Source: Clostridia bacterium (GTDB lineage: Bacteria; Bacillota; Clostridia; Oscillospirales; CAG-272). From it: 60,196 bases of DNA. The stretch is from the NCBI GenBank assembly GCA_017461475.1, contig JAFTXX010000037.1, positions 1 through 60,196 on the forward strand, read 5' to 3'. The stretch's first letter is position 1, and the number at the start of each line of letters is the position of its first letter. The notes below the pieces were generated by a model, which worked only from the letters and a program-made list of their open reading frames with translations, did no database searches and had not been told where the DNA came from. Made by a program: the position numbers and the translations under genes. Of the stretch, positions 45,203 to 52,261 are shown piece by piece.

Positions 45203-45300
45203 GTAATCGTTTTTTTATCGTAGTAATCGTTTTTTTATGGGTGTAATCGTTTTTTTATCAATTACTAATCGTTTTTTTATCACAGTAACCGTTTTTTTAT
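45203..45300 (+). repeat. Five phased direct repeats with seven-T tracts
   Basis: Units GTAATCGTTTTTTTAT at 45203-45218, 45223-45238 and 45243-45258 are identical. 45265-45280 differs by one base (C for G) and 45285-45300 by one (C for T). A degenerate sixth unit is at about 45303-45314. The period is 20, 20, 22, 20 bp, close to two helical turns. The array lies between the tmRNA/terminators and the stop of the small leftward gene. Possible roles are integrase arm sites, regulator sites or a DNA bend. Confidence 0.9.
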
Positions 45301-45311
45301 GGGTTCATTTT

Positions 45312-45491
45312 TTAATTACTACCGAACTTTCTGTCGAGCAATTCTTTGATTTCCCTTCTCTGCTCGTCGGTCGGTTCAAGCACCTCAATGTCCATAGCTT
45401 CAATTTCGGCAATTTCACGATTGGCAGCTTCGGTGAAGGCGGCCTTTAAAAACTCCTCTTCCGTCATTTTGCTAAAGTCACGCTCTTTCAT
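45312..45491 (-). CDS. Small acidic protein of unknown function
   Basis: 59 residues: MKERDFSKMTEEEFLKAAFT then a Glu/Ala-rich helical stretch (EAANREIAEIEAMDIEVLEP) and EIKELLDRKFGSN. It is predicted entirely helical, with no membrane segment or known motif. The start overlaps the end of the upstream gene by 14 nt, so translation is probably coupled. It is the last gene before the T-tract repeats. A DNA-mimic or antitoxin-like role would be guesswork. Confidence 0.65.
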   Translation of the reverse strand: MKERDFSKMTEEEFLKAAFTEAANREIAEIEAMDIEVLEPTDEQRREIKELLDRKFGSN

Positions 45492-45729
45492 CGCCGAGCA
45501 CTTCCTTTACCACTTTTGCAAATAATTGAGAATCAATAATCTCTTGCTTAAGTTCCTGCCATTCTTCTTCATCGCTCCTCAAAACGCATTCAATAAAATA
45601 ATCACAATTATCACAACAGCATTCAATACCTTCGTGTTCGCCATTACCGAGACATTTTTCAAAAGAACCTGGTGTAAGCGGTGTTCCGGTAACATCAATT
45701 ATTTCATTCTCTTCATTTAATATATCCAT
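45478..45729 (-). CDS. Small Cys-rich acidic protein of unknown function
   Basis: 83 residues. MDILNEENEIIDVTGTPLTPGSFEKCLGNG is followed by IECCCDNCDYFIECVL: Cys-rich, with a CCxxC-type pattern suited to a zinc or other metal site, then an acidic helix. Start 45729 has GGAGG 11 nt upstream. The gene is expressed from the promoter at 45905-45933 behind a structured leader and an intrinsic terminator, so its expression needs antitermination or read-through. No family recognised. Confidence 0.7.
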   Translation of the reverse strand: MDILNEENEIIDVTGTPLTPGSFEKCLGNGEHEGIECCCDNCDYFIECVLRSDEEEWQELKQEIIDSQLFAKVVKEVLGDERA

Positions 45730-45741
45730 GCTACTCCCTCC

Positions 45742-45898
45742 AAAATAAAAAAGGTGCACCCACAAGGAGTGCACCGAAAAAGGAAGCCCTCCTTGATTGC
45801 TGCCACGCAATTGAACTACTCATAGGAATAGCGAAAAGAGGGACCACCTTTTTACCAAAGGATGGTTCCTATGAGCATTAAATATTCAATTACGTGGC
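45742..45898 (-). ncRNA. Unassigned structured RNA leader with an intrinsic terminator
   Basis: Minus strand; the predicted transcription start is about 45898. P1: 45885-45898 with 45802-45815, 13 of 14 pairs. P2: 45867-45875 with 45819-45827. P3 directly stacked on it: 45843-45851 with 45857-45866, one bulge. Unpaired GAGGG/CCCTC (45838-45842 with 45787-45791) could make a pseudoknot. The terminator stem GGTGCAC/GTGCACC spans 45753-45775 with a T-rich run after it. CTCCTTG in the terminator loop region is complementary to CAAGGAG at 45789-45795. It does not match tmRNA, 6S, T-box or other RNA that I know. Confidence 0.7.
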
Positions 45899-45904
45899 AA
45901 GGTT

Positions 45905-45933
45905 ATTATATCAAACTTTGCCATCGTTTGCAA
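45905..45933 (-). promoter_or_regulatory. Sigma-A promoter of the structured leader
   Basis: Minus strand: -35 TTGCAA (45928-45933), 17 bp spacer, -10 TATAAT (45905-45910). The predicted start coincides with the first base pair of stem P1. Confidence 0.82.
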
Positions 45934-45955
45934 GGAAAATAAACAAGACTAAAAG

Positions 45956-45994
45956 AAAAAACTCTAACAGCTTTATACAACCGTTAGAGTTTTT
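45956..45994. terminator. Bidirectional intrinsic terminator
   Basis: AAAAACTCTAAC (45957-45968) and GTTAGAGTTTTT (45983-45994) form a 12 bp stem with a 14 nt loop. T tracts are present on both strands. It overlaps the stop codon of the small gene at 45984. Confidence 0.88.
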
Positions 45995-46202
45995 CACCAA
46001 TATTATTATTTTCCAAATATCTGCCCAGTCTTATACAACCTTCAATACGCTCTATTGCCTCCGCCTCAGTTAACCGTTTCTTTTCCGGCACATGCATAAC
46101 CATCTCACCGGTGGAACTGTCATAGATCATATAATGCCAATTATAACTCGTTTGACGCAGGCAGTACCCTTTGTGATTATACTCATAGATTTTATCTTTC
46201 AT
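45984..46202 (-). CDS. Small conserved-looking element protein
   Basis: 72 residues: KIYEYNHKGYCLRQTSYNWHYMIYDSSTGEMVMHVPEKKRLTEAEAIERIEGCIRLGRYL. The beta-rich first half and helical second half suggest a small folded cytoplasmic domain. Start 46202 has AAGGAAAG upstream; the longer frame to 46292 crosses the promoter. Expressed alone from the promoter at 46237-46265. No family recognised. Confidence 0.65.
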   Translation of the reverse strand: MKDKIYEYNHKGYCLRQTSYNWHYMIYDSSTGEMVMHVPEKKRLTEAEAIERIEGCIRLGRYLENNNIGEKL

Positions 46203-46236
46203 TTGCTTTCCTTGCCACCTTTCATTTATCAACAAA

Positions 46237-46265
46237 ATTATAGCATATTTCTTCTGATATTGCAA
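46237..46265 (-). promoter_or_regulatory. Sigma-A promoter for the small leftward gene
   Basis: Minus strand: -35 TTGCAA (46260-46265), 17 bp spacer, -10 TATAAT (46237-46242). About 35 nt before the start codon. Confidence 0.75.
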
Positions 46266-46368
46266 TGGAAATAAAAAGGCATAGAAAGGCATAAAAAGTC
46301 ACACAAATTCATTGAAAGTCATTTCAAGTTTAAGTTAACATTATCCTGGATAGATTGCAAAAACTAAC

Positions 46369-46386
46369 CACGCAAAACTTTTCGTG
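46369..46386. promoter_or_regulatory. Candidate operator upstream of the lexA-like gene
   Basis: CACG(C)AAAA C TTTTCGTG forms an imperfect dyad 9 bp before the -35 box of the lexA-like gene. It is a plausible site for the LexA-like or XRE regulator of the element. Sequence further upstream has degenerate AAGGCATA and AAAGTCA repeats (46277-46322). Confidence 0.45.
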
Positions 46387-46395
46387 TTTTACCTA

Positions 46396-46424
46396 TTGAC
46401 AAACCCGAATGCGTAGTTTATAAT
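46396..46424 (+). promoter_or_regulatory. Sigma-A promoter of the SOS cassette
   Basis: -35 TTGACA (46396-46401), 17 bp spacer, -10 TATAAT (46419-46424). Start near 46431, 44 nt before the gene, with GAGGTG before the ATG. Both boxes are perfect, so repression is expected to be the control. Confidence 0.85.
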
Positions 46425-46474
46425 AATTCTTGCAAATGGGATATATCTCCCGTTTAAGAAATGAGGTGCTTTCG

Positions 46475-47083
46475 ATGCGAACCAAGAACACGGAACTTAT
46501 ACATAAGATAGAGCAGTTCATTGATGCTTTTCAGCGCGACAACGGCGTTTCTCCGACCATCGCCGAAATCGCTGAAGGCACTGGAACGTCTCACTCCAAT
46601 GCAGGGCGCTATCTCGAATATATGCGAGACACCGGCATCATTGACTATGACCGCAACAAACGTCGTAGCATTGTGAGCAAAGGCACAAAAGCATTGTCAC
46701 AGATGATTCGAGTGCCTGTTTTGGGGTCGGTTTCTTGTGGTGTTCCGAAGTTTGCAGAGGAAAACATCGAAGAATACGTGCAGTTGCCGGTTTCTCTTTT
46801 TGGTAGCGGTGATTTCTACCTTCTCCGTGCAGACGGCATATCTATGGTCAATGTTGGCATTGAAGAGGGCGACCTTGTCCTTGTCCGCCAACAGGCTCAC
46901 GCAAATCCCGGACAGATTGTCGTTGCTCTTATGGAAGATGAAGCTACCCTTAAACGCTACTACCCCGAACCCGAAAAGCACCGTATTCGCTTGCACCCCG
47001 AAAACGACAACCTTGAAGACATCTATGTCGATAACTGCATCATTCAGGGAGTCGCTGTAAAAGTACTAAAAGATGTGAGGTGA
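46475..47083 (+). CDS. LexA-like self-cleaving repressor
   Basis: 202 residues. The N-terminal winged helix-turn-helix (PTIAEIAEGTGTSHSNAGRYLEYM, about 27-50) recalls LexA. The peptidase S24 domain follows: scissile Cys88-Gly89 in SVSCGVP, nucleophile Ser123 in GISMVNVG and Lys160 in ATLKRYY. RecA filaments should trigger cleavage and derepress this operon and possibly phage induction. The cleavage site is Cys-Gly where host LexA has Ala-Gly; such variants occur in phage repressors. ATG 46475 is preceded by GAGGTG. Followed 4 bp later by the polymerase gene. Confidence 0.9.
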   Translation: MRTKNTELIHKIEQFIDAFQRDNGVSPTIAEIAEGTGTSHSNAGRYLEYMRDTGIIDYDRNKRRSIVSKGTKALSQMIRVPVLGSVSCGVPKFAEENIEEYVQLPVSLFGSGDFYLLRADGISMVNVGIEEGDLVLVRQQAHANPGQIVVALMEDEATLKRYYPEPEKHRIRLHPENDNLEDIYVDNCIIQGVAVKVLKDVR

Positions 47084-47087
47084 GTTG

Positions 47088-48377
47088 ATGCCCGAAAAGC
47101 ACCGCACGTACTTTTGCATTGATATGAAATCTTTCTATGCTTCTGTGGAATGTGCGGAACGTGGGCTAAACCCATTCGAGTCAAATCTGGTAGTGGCGGA
47201 CTTGAGCCGAGGGCAGAATGCACTTTGTCTTGCAATCAGTCCTCATATGAAATCTCTCGGTATAAGCAACCGTTGCAGGTTGTCCGAAATACCGAGAAAA
47301 GTTCAGTACGAAGTCGCCCCACCTCGTATGAGCCTCTATATTGAATATGCTGCTGATATTTACGGTATGTACCTTGAGTACTTCTCTCCCGAAGATATCC
47401 ATGTGTATTCGATTGACGAGGCTTTTATAGACGCGACCACATATCTCCCCTTTTACAAACTCGATGCAAAAGAACTGGCAAAAAAACTGATGAACGAAAT
47501 CGCCAACAGATTTCACATTCCTTCTACGGCGGGAATAGGTACAAACCTATACCTTGCAAAGGTCGCCTTGGATATAACCGCAAAACACAACAAAGATCAC
47601 CTTGGGTATCTTGATGAACGGCTATACCAGGAGACACTGTGGCACCACCGTCCTATCACCGACTTTTGGCAAATTGCAAGAGGCACGGCAAACCGCCTCG
47701 CTCGGTACGGAATTTACGATATGTTCGGTATCACCCGAATGCCACCGCAAACTCTATATGATTGTTTTGGTGTTAATGCCGAGCTATTGATTGACCATGC
47801 GTGGGGACGGGAGTCCTGCCTTATAGAGGATATCAAAAACTACACGCCACAAAGTCACTCTGTTTCTTTCTCGCAAATACTCCCCCGTGATTACTCCTTT
47901 GATGAAGCGAAGACCGTGCTATGCGAAATGGTGCAACATGGTTCCCTTGAGCTTATGCGAAGAAAGGTAATCACACAGAATGTCAGCATATATGTTGGAT
48001 ATACAAAAGAGCTTGCTCCCGCTTCCGGCGGCAGCGTAAAACTCACCGCTACGACCAACCTATGCTCACATATTGCTCCCGATGTTATGGATCTATATGA
48101 AAAGATTGTAAACCGCAAAATCCCTATACGCAGGCTTGCGTTATCATTTAATGCCGTCTGCAACGAGGATTGCGAAGGCTATGATTTATTTACAGATTGG
48201 GAGTCCGTTGAAAAAGAAAAAAGCCTGGAGCGAACAGTTCTGGAACTTAAAGACAGGCTTGGAAAAAATGCTGTTCTGCGTGGCATCAGTTATGTTGATG
48301 AAGCCACGCAGCGAGAAAGAAATACATTTATTGGAGGTCACAGAGCAGGATACGATGACCCGAGAACAAAGAGCTAA
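47088..48377 (+). CDS. Y-family translesion DNA polymerase (UmuC/UvrX-like)
   Basis: 429 residues. IDMKSFYASVECAERG holds the first catalytic Asp. VYSIDEAFIDAT is the SIDE-type palm motif with the Asp-Glu pair. TAGIGTNLYLAKVALDITAK and the HhH region (RLARYGIYDMFGI) complete the palm and thumb. The little-finger region is IMS_C-like. It bypasses lesions and so raises mutation during SOS. Genes of this type in Firmicutes elements are followed by yolD, as here. Expressed with the upstream repressor gene. Confidence 0.92.
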   Translation: MPEKHRTYFCIDMKSFYASVECAERGLNPFESNLVVADLSRGQNALCLAISPHMKSLGISNRCRLSEIPRKVQYEVAPPRMSLYIEYAADIYGMYLEYFSPEDIHVYSIDEAFIDATTYLPFYKLDAKELAKKLMNEIANRFHIPSTAGIGTNLYLAKVALDITAKHNKDHLGYLDERLYQETLWHHRPITDFWQIARGTANRLARYGIYDMFGITRMPPQTLYDCFGVNAELLIDHAWGRESCLIEDIKNYTPQSHSVSFSQILPRDYSFDEAKTVLCEMVQHGSLELMRRKVITQNVSIYVGYTKELAPASGGSVKLTATTNLCSHIAPDVMDLYEKIVNRKIPIRRLALSFNAVCNEDCEGYDLFTDWESVEKEKSLERTVLELKDRLGKNAVLRGISYVDEATQRERNTFIGGHRAGYDDPRTKS

Positions 48378-48678
48378 ACAATTTCAACCCTTCGATGCTA
48401 TGCAGGGTCTGCAAGAAGCCTTGCGAGACCGTGAGGAACGACACACAAGAGTTGCCAGAACCGAAATCTCCGAAGAAAAATCGGATGCCAACTCCGCTAC
48501 TTTATTTAAGGTAGAGAAAGGCATGAAAATTCGGCTTCTCTGCTACTTCTCTTTTCATAACGTGAAAATGGAAGGGCGAGTTACCGAAATCGACCTTGTG
48601 TACAAATACCTCAAGCTCGGCAACGACAAGATTTATTTTGATGATATTTATGACATCAAAATATGCGACAACAGATAG
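48355..48678 (+). CDS. YolD-like protein
   Basis: 107 residues. RAKQFQPFDAMQGLQEALRDRE is the YolD signature, then an OB/SH3-like beta domain (IRLLCYFSFHNVKMEGRVTEIDLVYKYLKLGNDKIYFDDIYDI). YolD proteins pair with UvrX/DinB-type polymerases and are thought to play a UmuD-like accessory role. ATG 48355 lies inside the polymerase gene, overlapping its end by 23 nt; the reading frame further upstream is noise. Confidence 0.9.
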   Translation: MTREQRAKQFQPFDAMQGLQEALRDREERHTRVARTEISEEKSDANSATLFKVEKGMKIRLLCYFSFHNVKMEGRVTEIDLVYKYLKLGNDKIYFDDIYDIKICDNR

Positions 48679-48687
48679 GAGCGCGAT

Positions 48688-48855
48688 ATGAAACTATACT
48701 TTGCGGAATGCCCATATTGTTTCAAAATCAATGTAGGTCTCTACCTTGACGAAACCGATGGCAACTTCGAATGCGATAGATGCGGACGCGAGTCCAAAGT
48801 CCTTCAGAGAGAAAAATTTATATTACCGAAGATGATAGCAGGAAAGCACGCCTAA
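48688..48855 (+). CDS. Small zinc-ribbon protein
   Basis: 55 residues, KLYFAECPYCFKINVGLYLDETDGNFECDRCGRESKVLQ...: two CxxC knuckles 18-20 residues apart, a zinc ribbon of the rubredoxin/transcription-factor type. AGGAG lies 8 nt before ATG 48688. Probably binds nucleic acid or protein; a partner cannot be named. Downstream of yolD in the same transcript. Confidence 0.72.
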   Translation: MKLYFAECPYCFKINVGLYLDETDGNFECDRCGRESKVLQREKFILPKMIAGKHA

Positions 48856-48894
48856 TTCCCTTAATGCGGTATATAGGCGGTAGGGAGAGTTATA

Positions 48895-49092
48895 ATGACA
48901 ACAACGAAAAAATGGACACCTATTACCTGGCATTGCATGAACTGCGGTAGCAAAGTTACAGGAAGCAAAAGTACCGATGGCGACATCAGGGGCGAATGTA
49001 GCAAATGCAAAACCGTAATGATACGAAAGCACAAAAGCAGAAGGCACTCTACCGTAGAAATCTACAAATCGGAGATTTCACTACCATGTTAA
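48895..49092 (+). CDS. Small zinc-ribbon protein, basic
   Basis: 65 residues. WHCMNCGSKVTGSKSTDGDIRGECSKCKTVMIRKHKSRRH has two CxxC knuckles and a basic Lys/Arg/His-rich segment, suggesting DNA or RNA contact. Similar small Cys-rich proteins are common in Firmicutes conjugative and phage elements. ATG 48895 follows GGGAG. Last gene of the SOS-type transcript before the terminator. Confidence 0.72.
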   Translation: MTTTKKWTPITWHCMNCGSKVTGSKSTDGDIRGECSKCKTVMIRKHKSRRHSTVEIYKSEISLPC

Positions 49093-49200
49093 AATAGAAT
49101 ACGGCATAACGACGGTCAGGCTACGATGAAACAGACGAAGCAAGTCCTGCCCAGGTCATATGCTCAGATAACCGATTGTTTATCCAGACACATTTGAGAG

Positions 49201-49242
49201 GCATCGGCAAGAAAAACCCGAAAATGGGTTCTCTTGTCGATG
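49201..49242 (+). terminator. Terminator between the SOS cassette and the XRE gene
   Basis: GCATCGGCAAGA and TCTTGTCGATGC pair (one G-T); inside, AACCC pairs with GGGTT around a GAAAAT loop. A T tract follows at 49243. The opposing XRE gene ends 4 bp further on. From 49093 to 49200 nothing convincing was seen. Confidence 0.85.
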
Positions 49243-49246
49243 CTTT

Positions 49247-49876
49247 TTATTTATCCGAAAGTTGCTCCAAATAACCGTTTAATACCATATCGAAGGCATC
49301 TTTATTAAATTTACCTTTTAGGTACATATCAACTATCGGTATAAAATCTTCAAGCACGGTGTTTAACGGTTTCATCATAGATTCATTTCCGTCGCTACAA
49401 AATTCATAATGCAAAGTGTCTTCATCTTCATCTTTAAAAACAAAGTCTGACGTCTGCATATAGTTTGGAAAATAAAAAGCAATGTACTTTTGCTCTTCCT
49501 GCTTAAAACTACAATCAGGATATCCATTATCGTTGTAATATGGCTTATAGACATATTCGATCTCGGTAATTTCAGTAGACTTTACCTTTGATTCAATAAA
49601 CAATTTGCTGATAAGCGCAAGTAAAGCTTGAGGACTTGTATAAGCCGCACTTGAGGCCATATTACCGACAAGTTCATCTATTGAAATGCCAAAATGCTGA
49701 GAAATTCTATATAACTGTTCAAGATTAAACTGCTTTTTATCATTGGGACTCAAAGCCTTGCTAACATTTGATTGACTCATTCCTGCTATCTCTGCAAGTC
49801 CATTTTGCGTTATTCCGTGTTTCTTGATTAAAGCACGTATATTCGATTGTAACAAACTATAATTCATTTCCGCCAT
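49247..49876 (-). CDS. XRE/Cro-type regulator with a C-terminal sensing domain
   Basis: 209 residues. A helix-turn-helix of the XRE family spans about 8-70 (ALIKKHGITQNGLAEIAGMSQSNVSKAL). A C-terminal domain of ~130 residues, acidic and aromatic (EIEYVYKPYYNDNGYPD, EFCSDGNES), follows, with no peptidase motif. It is placed as the divergent regulator of the replication operon. Overlapping dyads at the 49950 promoter are likely operators. A start at 49867 is an equal option. Confidence 0.82.
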   Translation of the reverse strand: MAEMNYSLLQSNIRALIKKHGITQNGLAEIAGMSQSNVSKALSPNDKKQFNLEQLYRISQHFGISIDELVGNMASSAAYTSPQALLALISKLFIESKVKSTEITEIEYVYKPYYNDNGYPDCSFKQEEQKYIAFYFPNYMQTSDFVFKDEDEDTLHYEFCSDGNESMMKPLNTVLEDFIPIVDMYLKGKFNKDAFDMVLNGYLEQLSDK

Positions 49877-49949
49877 AATAAATTCCTTTTCGACATAATG
49901 TTTTTACAAATTAGAATATAATTTATTTATTGATATGAAAACTCTATAT

Positions 49950-49987
49950 TTGAATATATTCTACCACAGAGCATATAATTTTGGTAG
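49950..49987 (+). promoter_or_regulatory. Promoter and candidate operator of the replication operon
   Basis: -35 TTGAAT (49950-49955), 18 bp spacer, -10 TATAAT (49974-49979). CTACCA (49961-49966) and TGGTAG (49982-49987) form an inverted repeat flanking the -10 box, well placed for repression by the divergent XRE regulator. Confidence 0.65.
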
Positions 49988-50047
49988 AGGATACTCGAAA
50001 AAAACATACTAAAGATGATTAAGATAAAAGGAAGGAGGAAAAAGCCT

Positions 50048-50206
50048 ATGACAGAATTTCGCAATCTCAACGGTAAAAGAGTCTGCGATAAGAGTGATGA
50101 CAACCGCATAGTTGAAATCGTACAAAAAGATTGCCTCACTCGCATAACCGCAAACCCTGACGGTACGCTCAAGATTGAGAATGTACATCTTCCCCCAGCA
50201 GCATAA
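50048..50206 (+). CDS. Short element protein of unknown function
   Basis: 52 residues: MTEFRNLNGKRVCDKSDDNRIVEIVQKDCLTRITANPDGTLKIENV. A strong GGAGG site precedes the ATG. The protein is a compact alpha/beta-like small domain; its likely family cannot be named. Lies between the XRE regulator promoter and a terminator-like structure. Confidence 0.65.
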   Translation: MTEFRNLNGKRVCDKSDDNRIVEIVQKDCLTRITANPDGTLKIENVHLPPAA

Positions 50207-50217
50207 TTAAATACTTA

Positions 50218-50325
50218 TACCGCCAGAACGCAAGACGGCAGTGCGGGAATCTACATTGACCATTTTAATGTAGGTTCTCCCTGTCGTCTTTTTCGTTTTG
50301 TGCGGAAAGATGCGCTCCGGCGGTA
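50218..50325 (+). ncRNA. Structured intergenic region with terminator-like stem
   Basis: Outer pairing TACCGCC (50218-50224) with GGCGGTA (50319-50325). Middle stem GACGGCAG (50234-50241) with CTGTCGTC (50281-50288, one wobble). Inner stem CTACATT (50251-50257) with AATGTAG (50267-50273). The middle stem is followed by TTTTT. It works as terminator for the gene at 50048; the outer pairing suggests a leader or ncRNA fold ahead of the sigma-like gene. Confidence 0.6.
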
Positions 50326-50354
50326 AATCCAAAACACCAAAGGAGAACGCATCA

Positions 50355-50747
50355 ATGAAAATTACTTACATCTTTTCCAACGAAACCATCGAAATCGAAG
50401 TACCCGACACTTGGGGACATATCATTGTGGAGTTTGACCGCAATGAATACAACCTGCATCACAAAGAGACTCGACGCCACATTTCATTGGACGCTTTTGA
50501 GTCTGAACCTATGGAGTTTAAAGACCCCGACAACCCGATTGATGCAATGTTTGAAGAAGAGTCGCTATTGGACAGGCTCCCAGCCGCTATAGCAAAACTC
50601 GATCCTGAACAGCAGTGGCTCATACATGAGATTTTCTTTAAAGGTAGAAAAAAGAGCGATGTCGCTGCGGAAATGGGTATCAATCCGGCGGCAGTTTCGG
50701 GCCGTTTATCAACAATTTATAAAAAAATTAAACTTTTTTTGAAATGA
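50355..50747 (+). CDS. Sigma-70 region-4-like protein
   Basis: 130 residues. The C-terminal half, LLDRLPAAIAKLDPEQQWLIHEIFFKGRKKSDVAAEMGINPAAVSGRLSTIYKKIKLFLK, is a region-4 helix-turn-helix as in ECF sigma factors, but no region 2 is present. The first 40 residues form beta strands (KITYIFSNETIEIEVP). Proteins like this are found in Firmicutes phages and ICEs and may be antirepressors or replication transcription regulators. ATG 50355 follows AGGAGAACG; the longer frame crosses the terminator-like stem. Confidence 0.78.
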   Translation: MKITYIFSNETIEIEVPDTWGHIIVEFDRNEYNLHHKETRRHISLDAFESEPMEFKDPDNPIDAMFEEESLLDRLPAAIAKLDPEQQWLIHEIFFKGRKKSDVAAEMGINPAAVSGRLSTIYKKIKLFLK

Positions 50748-50825
50748 GCCTTAAATTATGCCTTTCCCGTGGCTTAACTGTGAGGGGGTTAAAAATTCGC
50801 CCCTCGGAAAGGACTGAAAAAATCA

Positions 50826-52250
50826 GTGAACACCGAAACAAAAATCTCGATGCCAATCAAGGGAACACCGTTTGCACATCAGCAAAGAGCCTTTGAATTC
50901 GCACTTGAGAAATTCAACGCATCGCACGGAGTTGCACTGCTGATGGAGATGGGTACCGGTAAGACCGTAACCTCCATTGCTATCACAGGAGCACTTCACC
51001 TCGCAGGCAGAGTCAACCGTGTCATTGTAGTAGCACCGCTCTCTGTACTTGGGATGTGGGAAGAAGAATTCTCCCGTTTCGCAGCCTTCCCTTTTACCGC
51101 AGTAGTGCTTAACAAAGGCTCATGCAAAGACAAGGCGGACGAGCTTGCAAAGCTTACCACCATAGGCCTGCAGATTGCCATCGTCAACTATGAGACCGCC
51201 TGGCGAATCGAAAAGGACCTGCTTGCATTCGATGCCGACCTCATCATTGCAGATGAAGGTCACAAGATGAAAGAGGCAAGAACCGCACAGTCCAAGGCTA
51301 TGCATCACCTCGGCGACAATGCAAGGTACAAGCTGCTCCTCACCGGTACCGTCATCACAAACCGTGAAATCGATGTCTTTTCGCAGTATCGGTACTTGAA
51401 CAGCAATATCTTCGGTACCAGTTTTTATGTCTTCCGCAACCGCTACTTCGATATGGTCGGTTACGGAAATCACACGCCGCAGTTCAAAAAGCATATGCTT
51501 GAGGACTTTCTGAAACGAATGCACAGCATTGCTTTTCGTGTAACCAAAGGCGAATGTCTCGACCTGCCGGAAATTACCGAAGAAGTGCGAATCGTAGAAC
51601 TCGAACCGCAAGTGCAGAGAATCTACGCACAGATCGAAAAGGAAAGCTTCACCGAACTTATCGGCACGGAGGTTTCTGCCGTGAATGTACTTACCAAGCT
51701 TCTCAGGCTCTCGCAGGTTACGGGTGGTCATCTCACCGATGACGAAGGCGACACCAAAGCAATCAGTAAAGCAAAGCTAAATGCTCTCTCCGACATCATC
51801 GACACCATAGTGACAGAAGACAAAAAGCTTGTCGTCATGGCGAGGTTCGTACCGGAGCTGAATGACATTCAGGCACTTCTCCTCTCCAAAGGCATCGAAT
51901 ACGCAGTTGTGCGTGGCGGTATCAAAGACCGAGAAGAAGAGGTTCGCAGATTCAGAGAAGACCCGAACTGCCGTGTATTTATCGGGCAGATCGCTGCCGC
52001 CGGTCTCGGTATTACTTTGACCGCTGCATCAACTATGGTCTTCTACTCTCTCGACTACAGCATGTCCAATTTCGAACAGGCAAAAGCACGTATTCACAGA
52101 GTTTCACAAAAAGAACCGTGTCAGTACATTTACCTTGTCGCCAAGAACACCGTGGATATGAAAGTCATCCGCGCTCTTCGTCACAAGGTCGACCTTGCAA
52201 AAGCTCTTGTCGATGATTACAGACAAGGCATCAACCCATTCAAAGAATAA
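50826..52250 (+). CDS. SNF2-family DEAD/DEAH-like ATPase (phage helicase-like)
   Basis: 474 residues. MGTGKT (42-47) is motif I, IADEGHKMKE holds motif II as DEGH (143-146), LLTGTVITNREID motif III, and QAKARIHRVSQKEP motif VI. The enzyme is a single-chain SF2 translocase, like those that start the replication module in Clostridia phages. GTG 50826 is chosen with GGAAAGG upstream; an ATG at 50850 is possible. Before it, GAGGGG/CCCCTC can form a small stem. Confidence 0.9.
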   Translation: MNTETKISMPIKGTPFAHQQRAFEFALEKFNASHGVALLMEMGTGKTVTSIAITGALHLAGRVNRVIVVAPLSVLGMWEEEFSRFAAFPFTAVVLNKGSCKDKADELAKLTTIGLQIAIVNYETAWRIEKDLLAFDADLIIADEGHKMKEARTAQSKAMHHLGDNARYKLLLTGTVITNREIDVFSQYRYLNSNIFGTSFYVFRNRYFDMVGYGNHTPQFKKHMLEDFLKRMHSIAFRVTKGECLDLPEITEEVRIVELEPQVQRIYAQIEKESFTELIGTEVSAVNVLTKLLRLSQVTGGHLTDDEGDTKAISKAKLNALSDIIDTIVTEDKKLVVMARFVPELNDIQALLLSKGIEYAVVRGGIKDREEEVRRFREDPNCRVFIGQIAAAGLGITLTAASTMVFYSLDYSMSNFEQAKARIHRVSQKEPCQYIYLVAKNTVDMKVIRALRHKVDLAKALVDDYRQGINPFKE

Positions 52251-52261
52251 GGAGAACTGAT

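Noticed and set aside
45203-45300. CRISPR array
   Set aside because: Units are 16 bp with 4-6 bp spacers, all alike; CRISPR needs longer repeats and unique spacers of about 30 bp.
45742-45898. T-box leader
   Set aside because: It contains AAGGTGG-like bases, but they are in P3 and there is no T-box/antiterminator context or tRNA-sensing stem I.
49126-49197. 23-codon plus-strand mini frame
   Set aside because: No ribosome site and no known family; likely chance.
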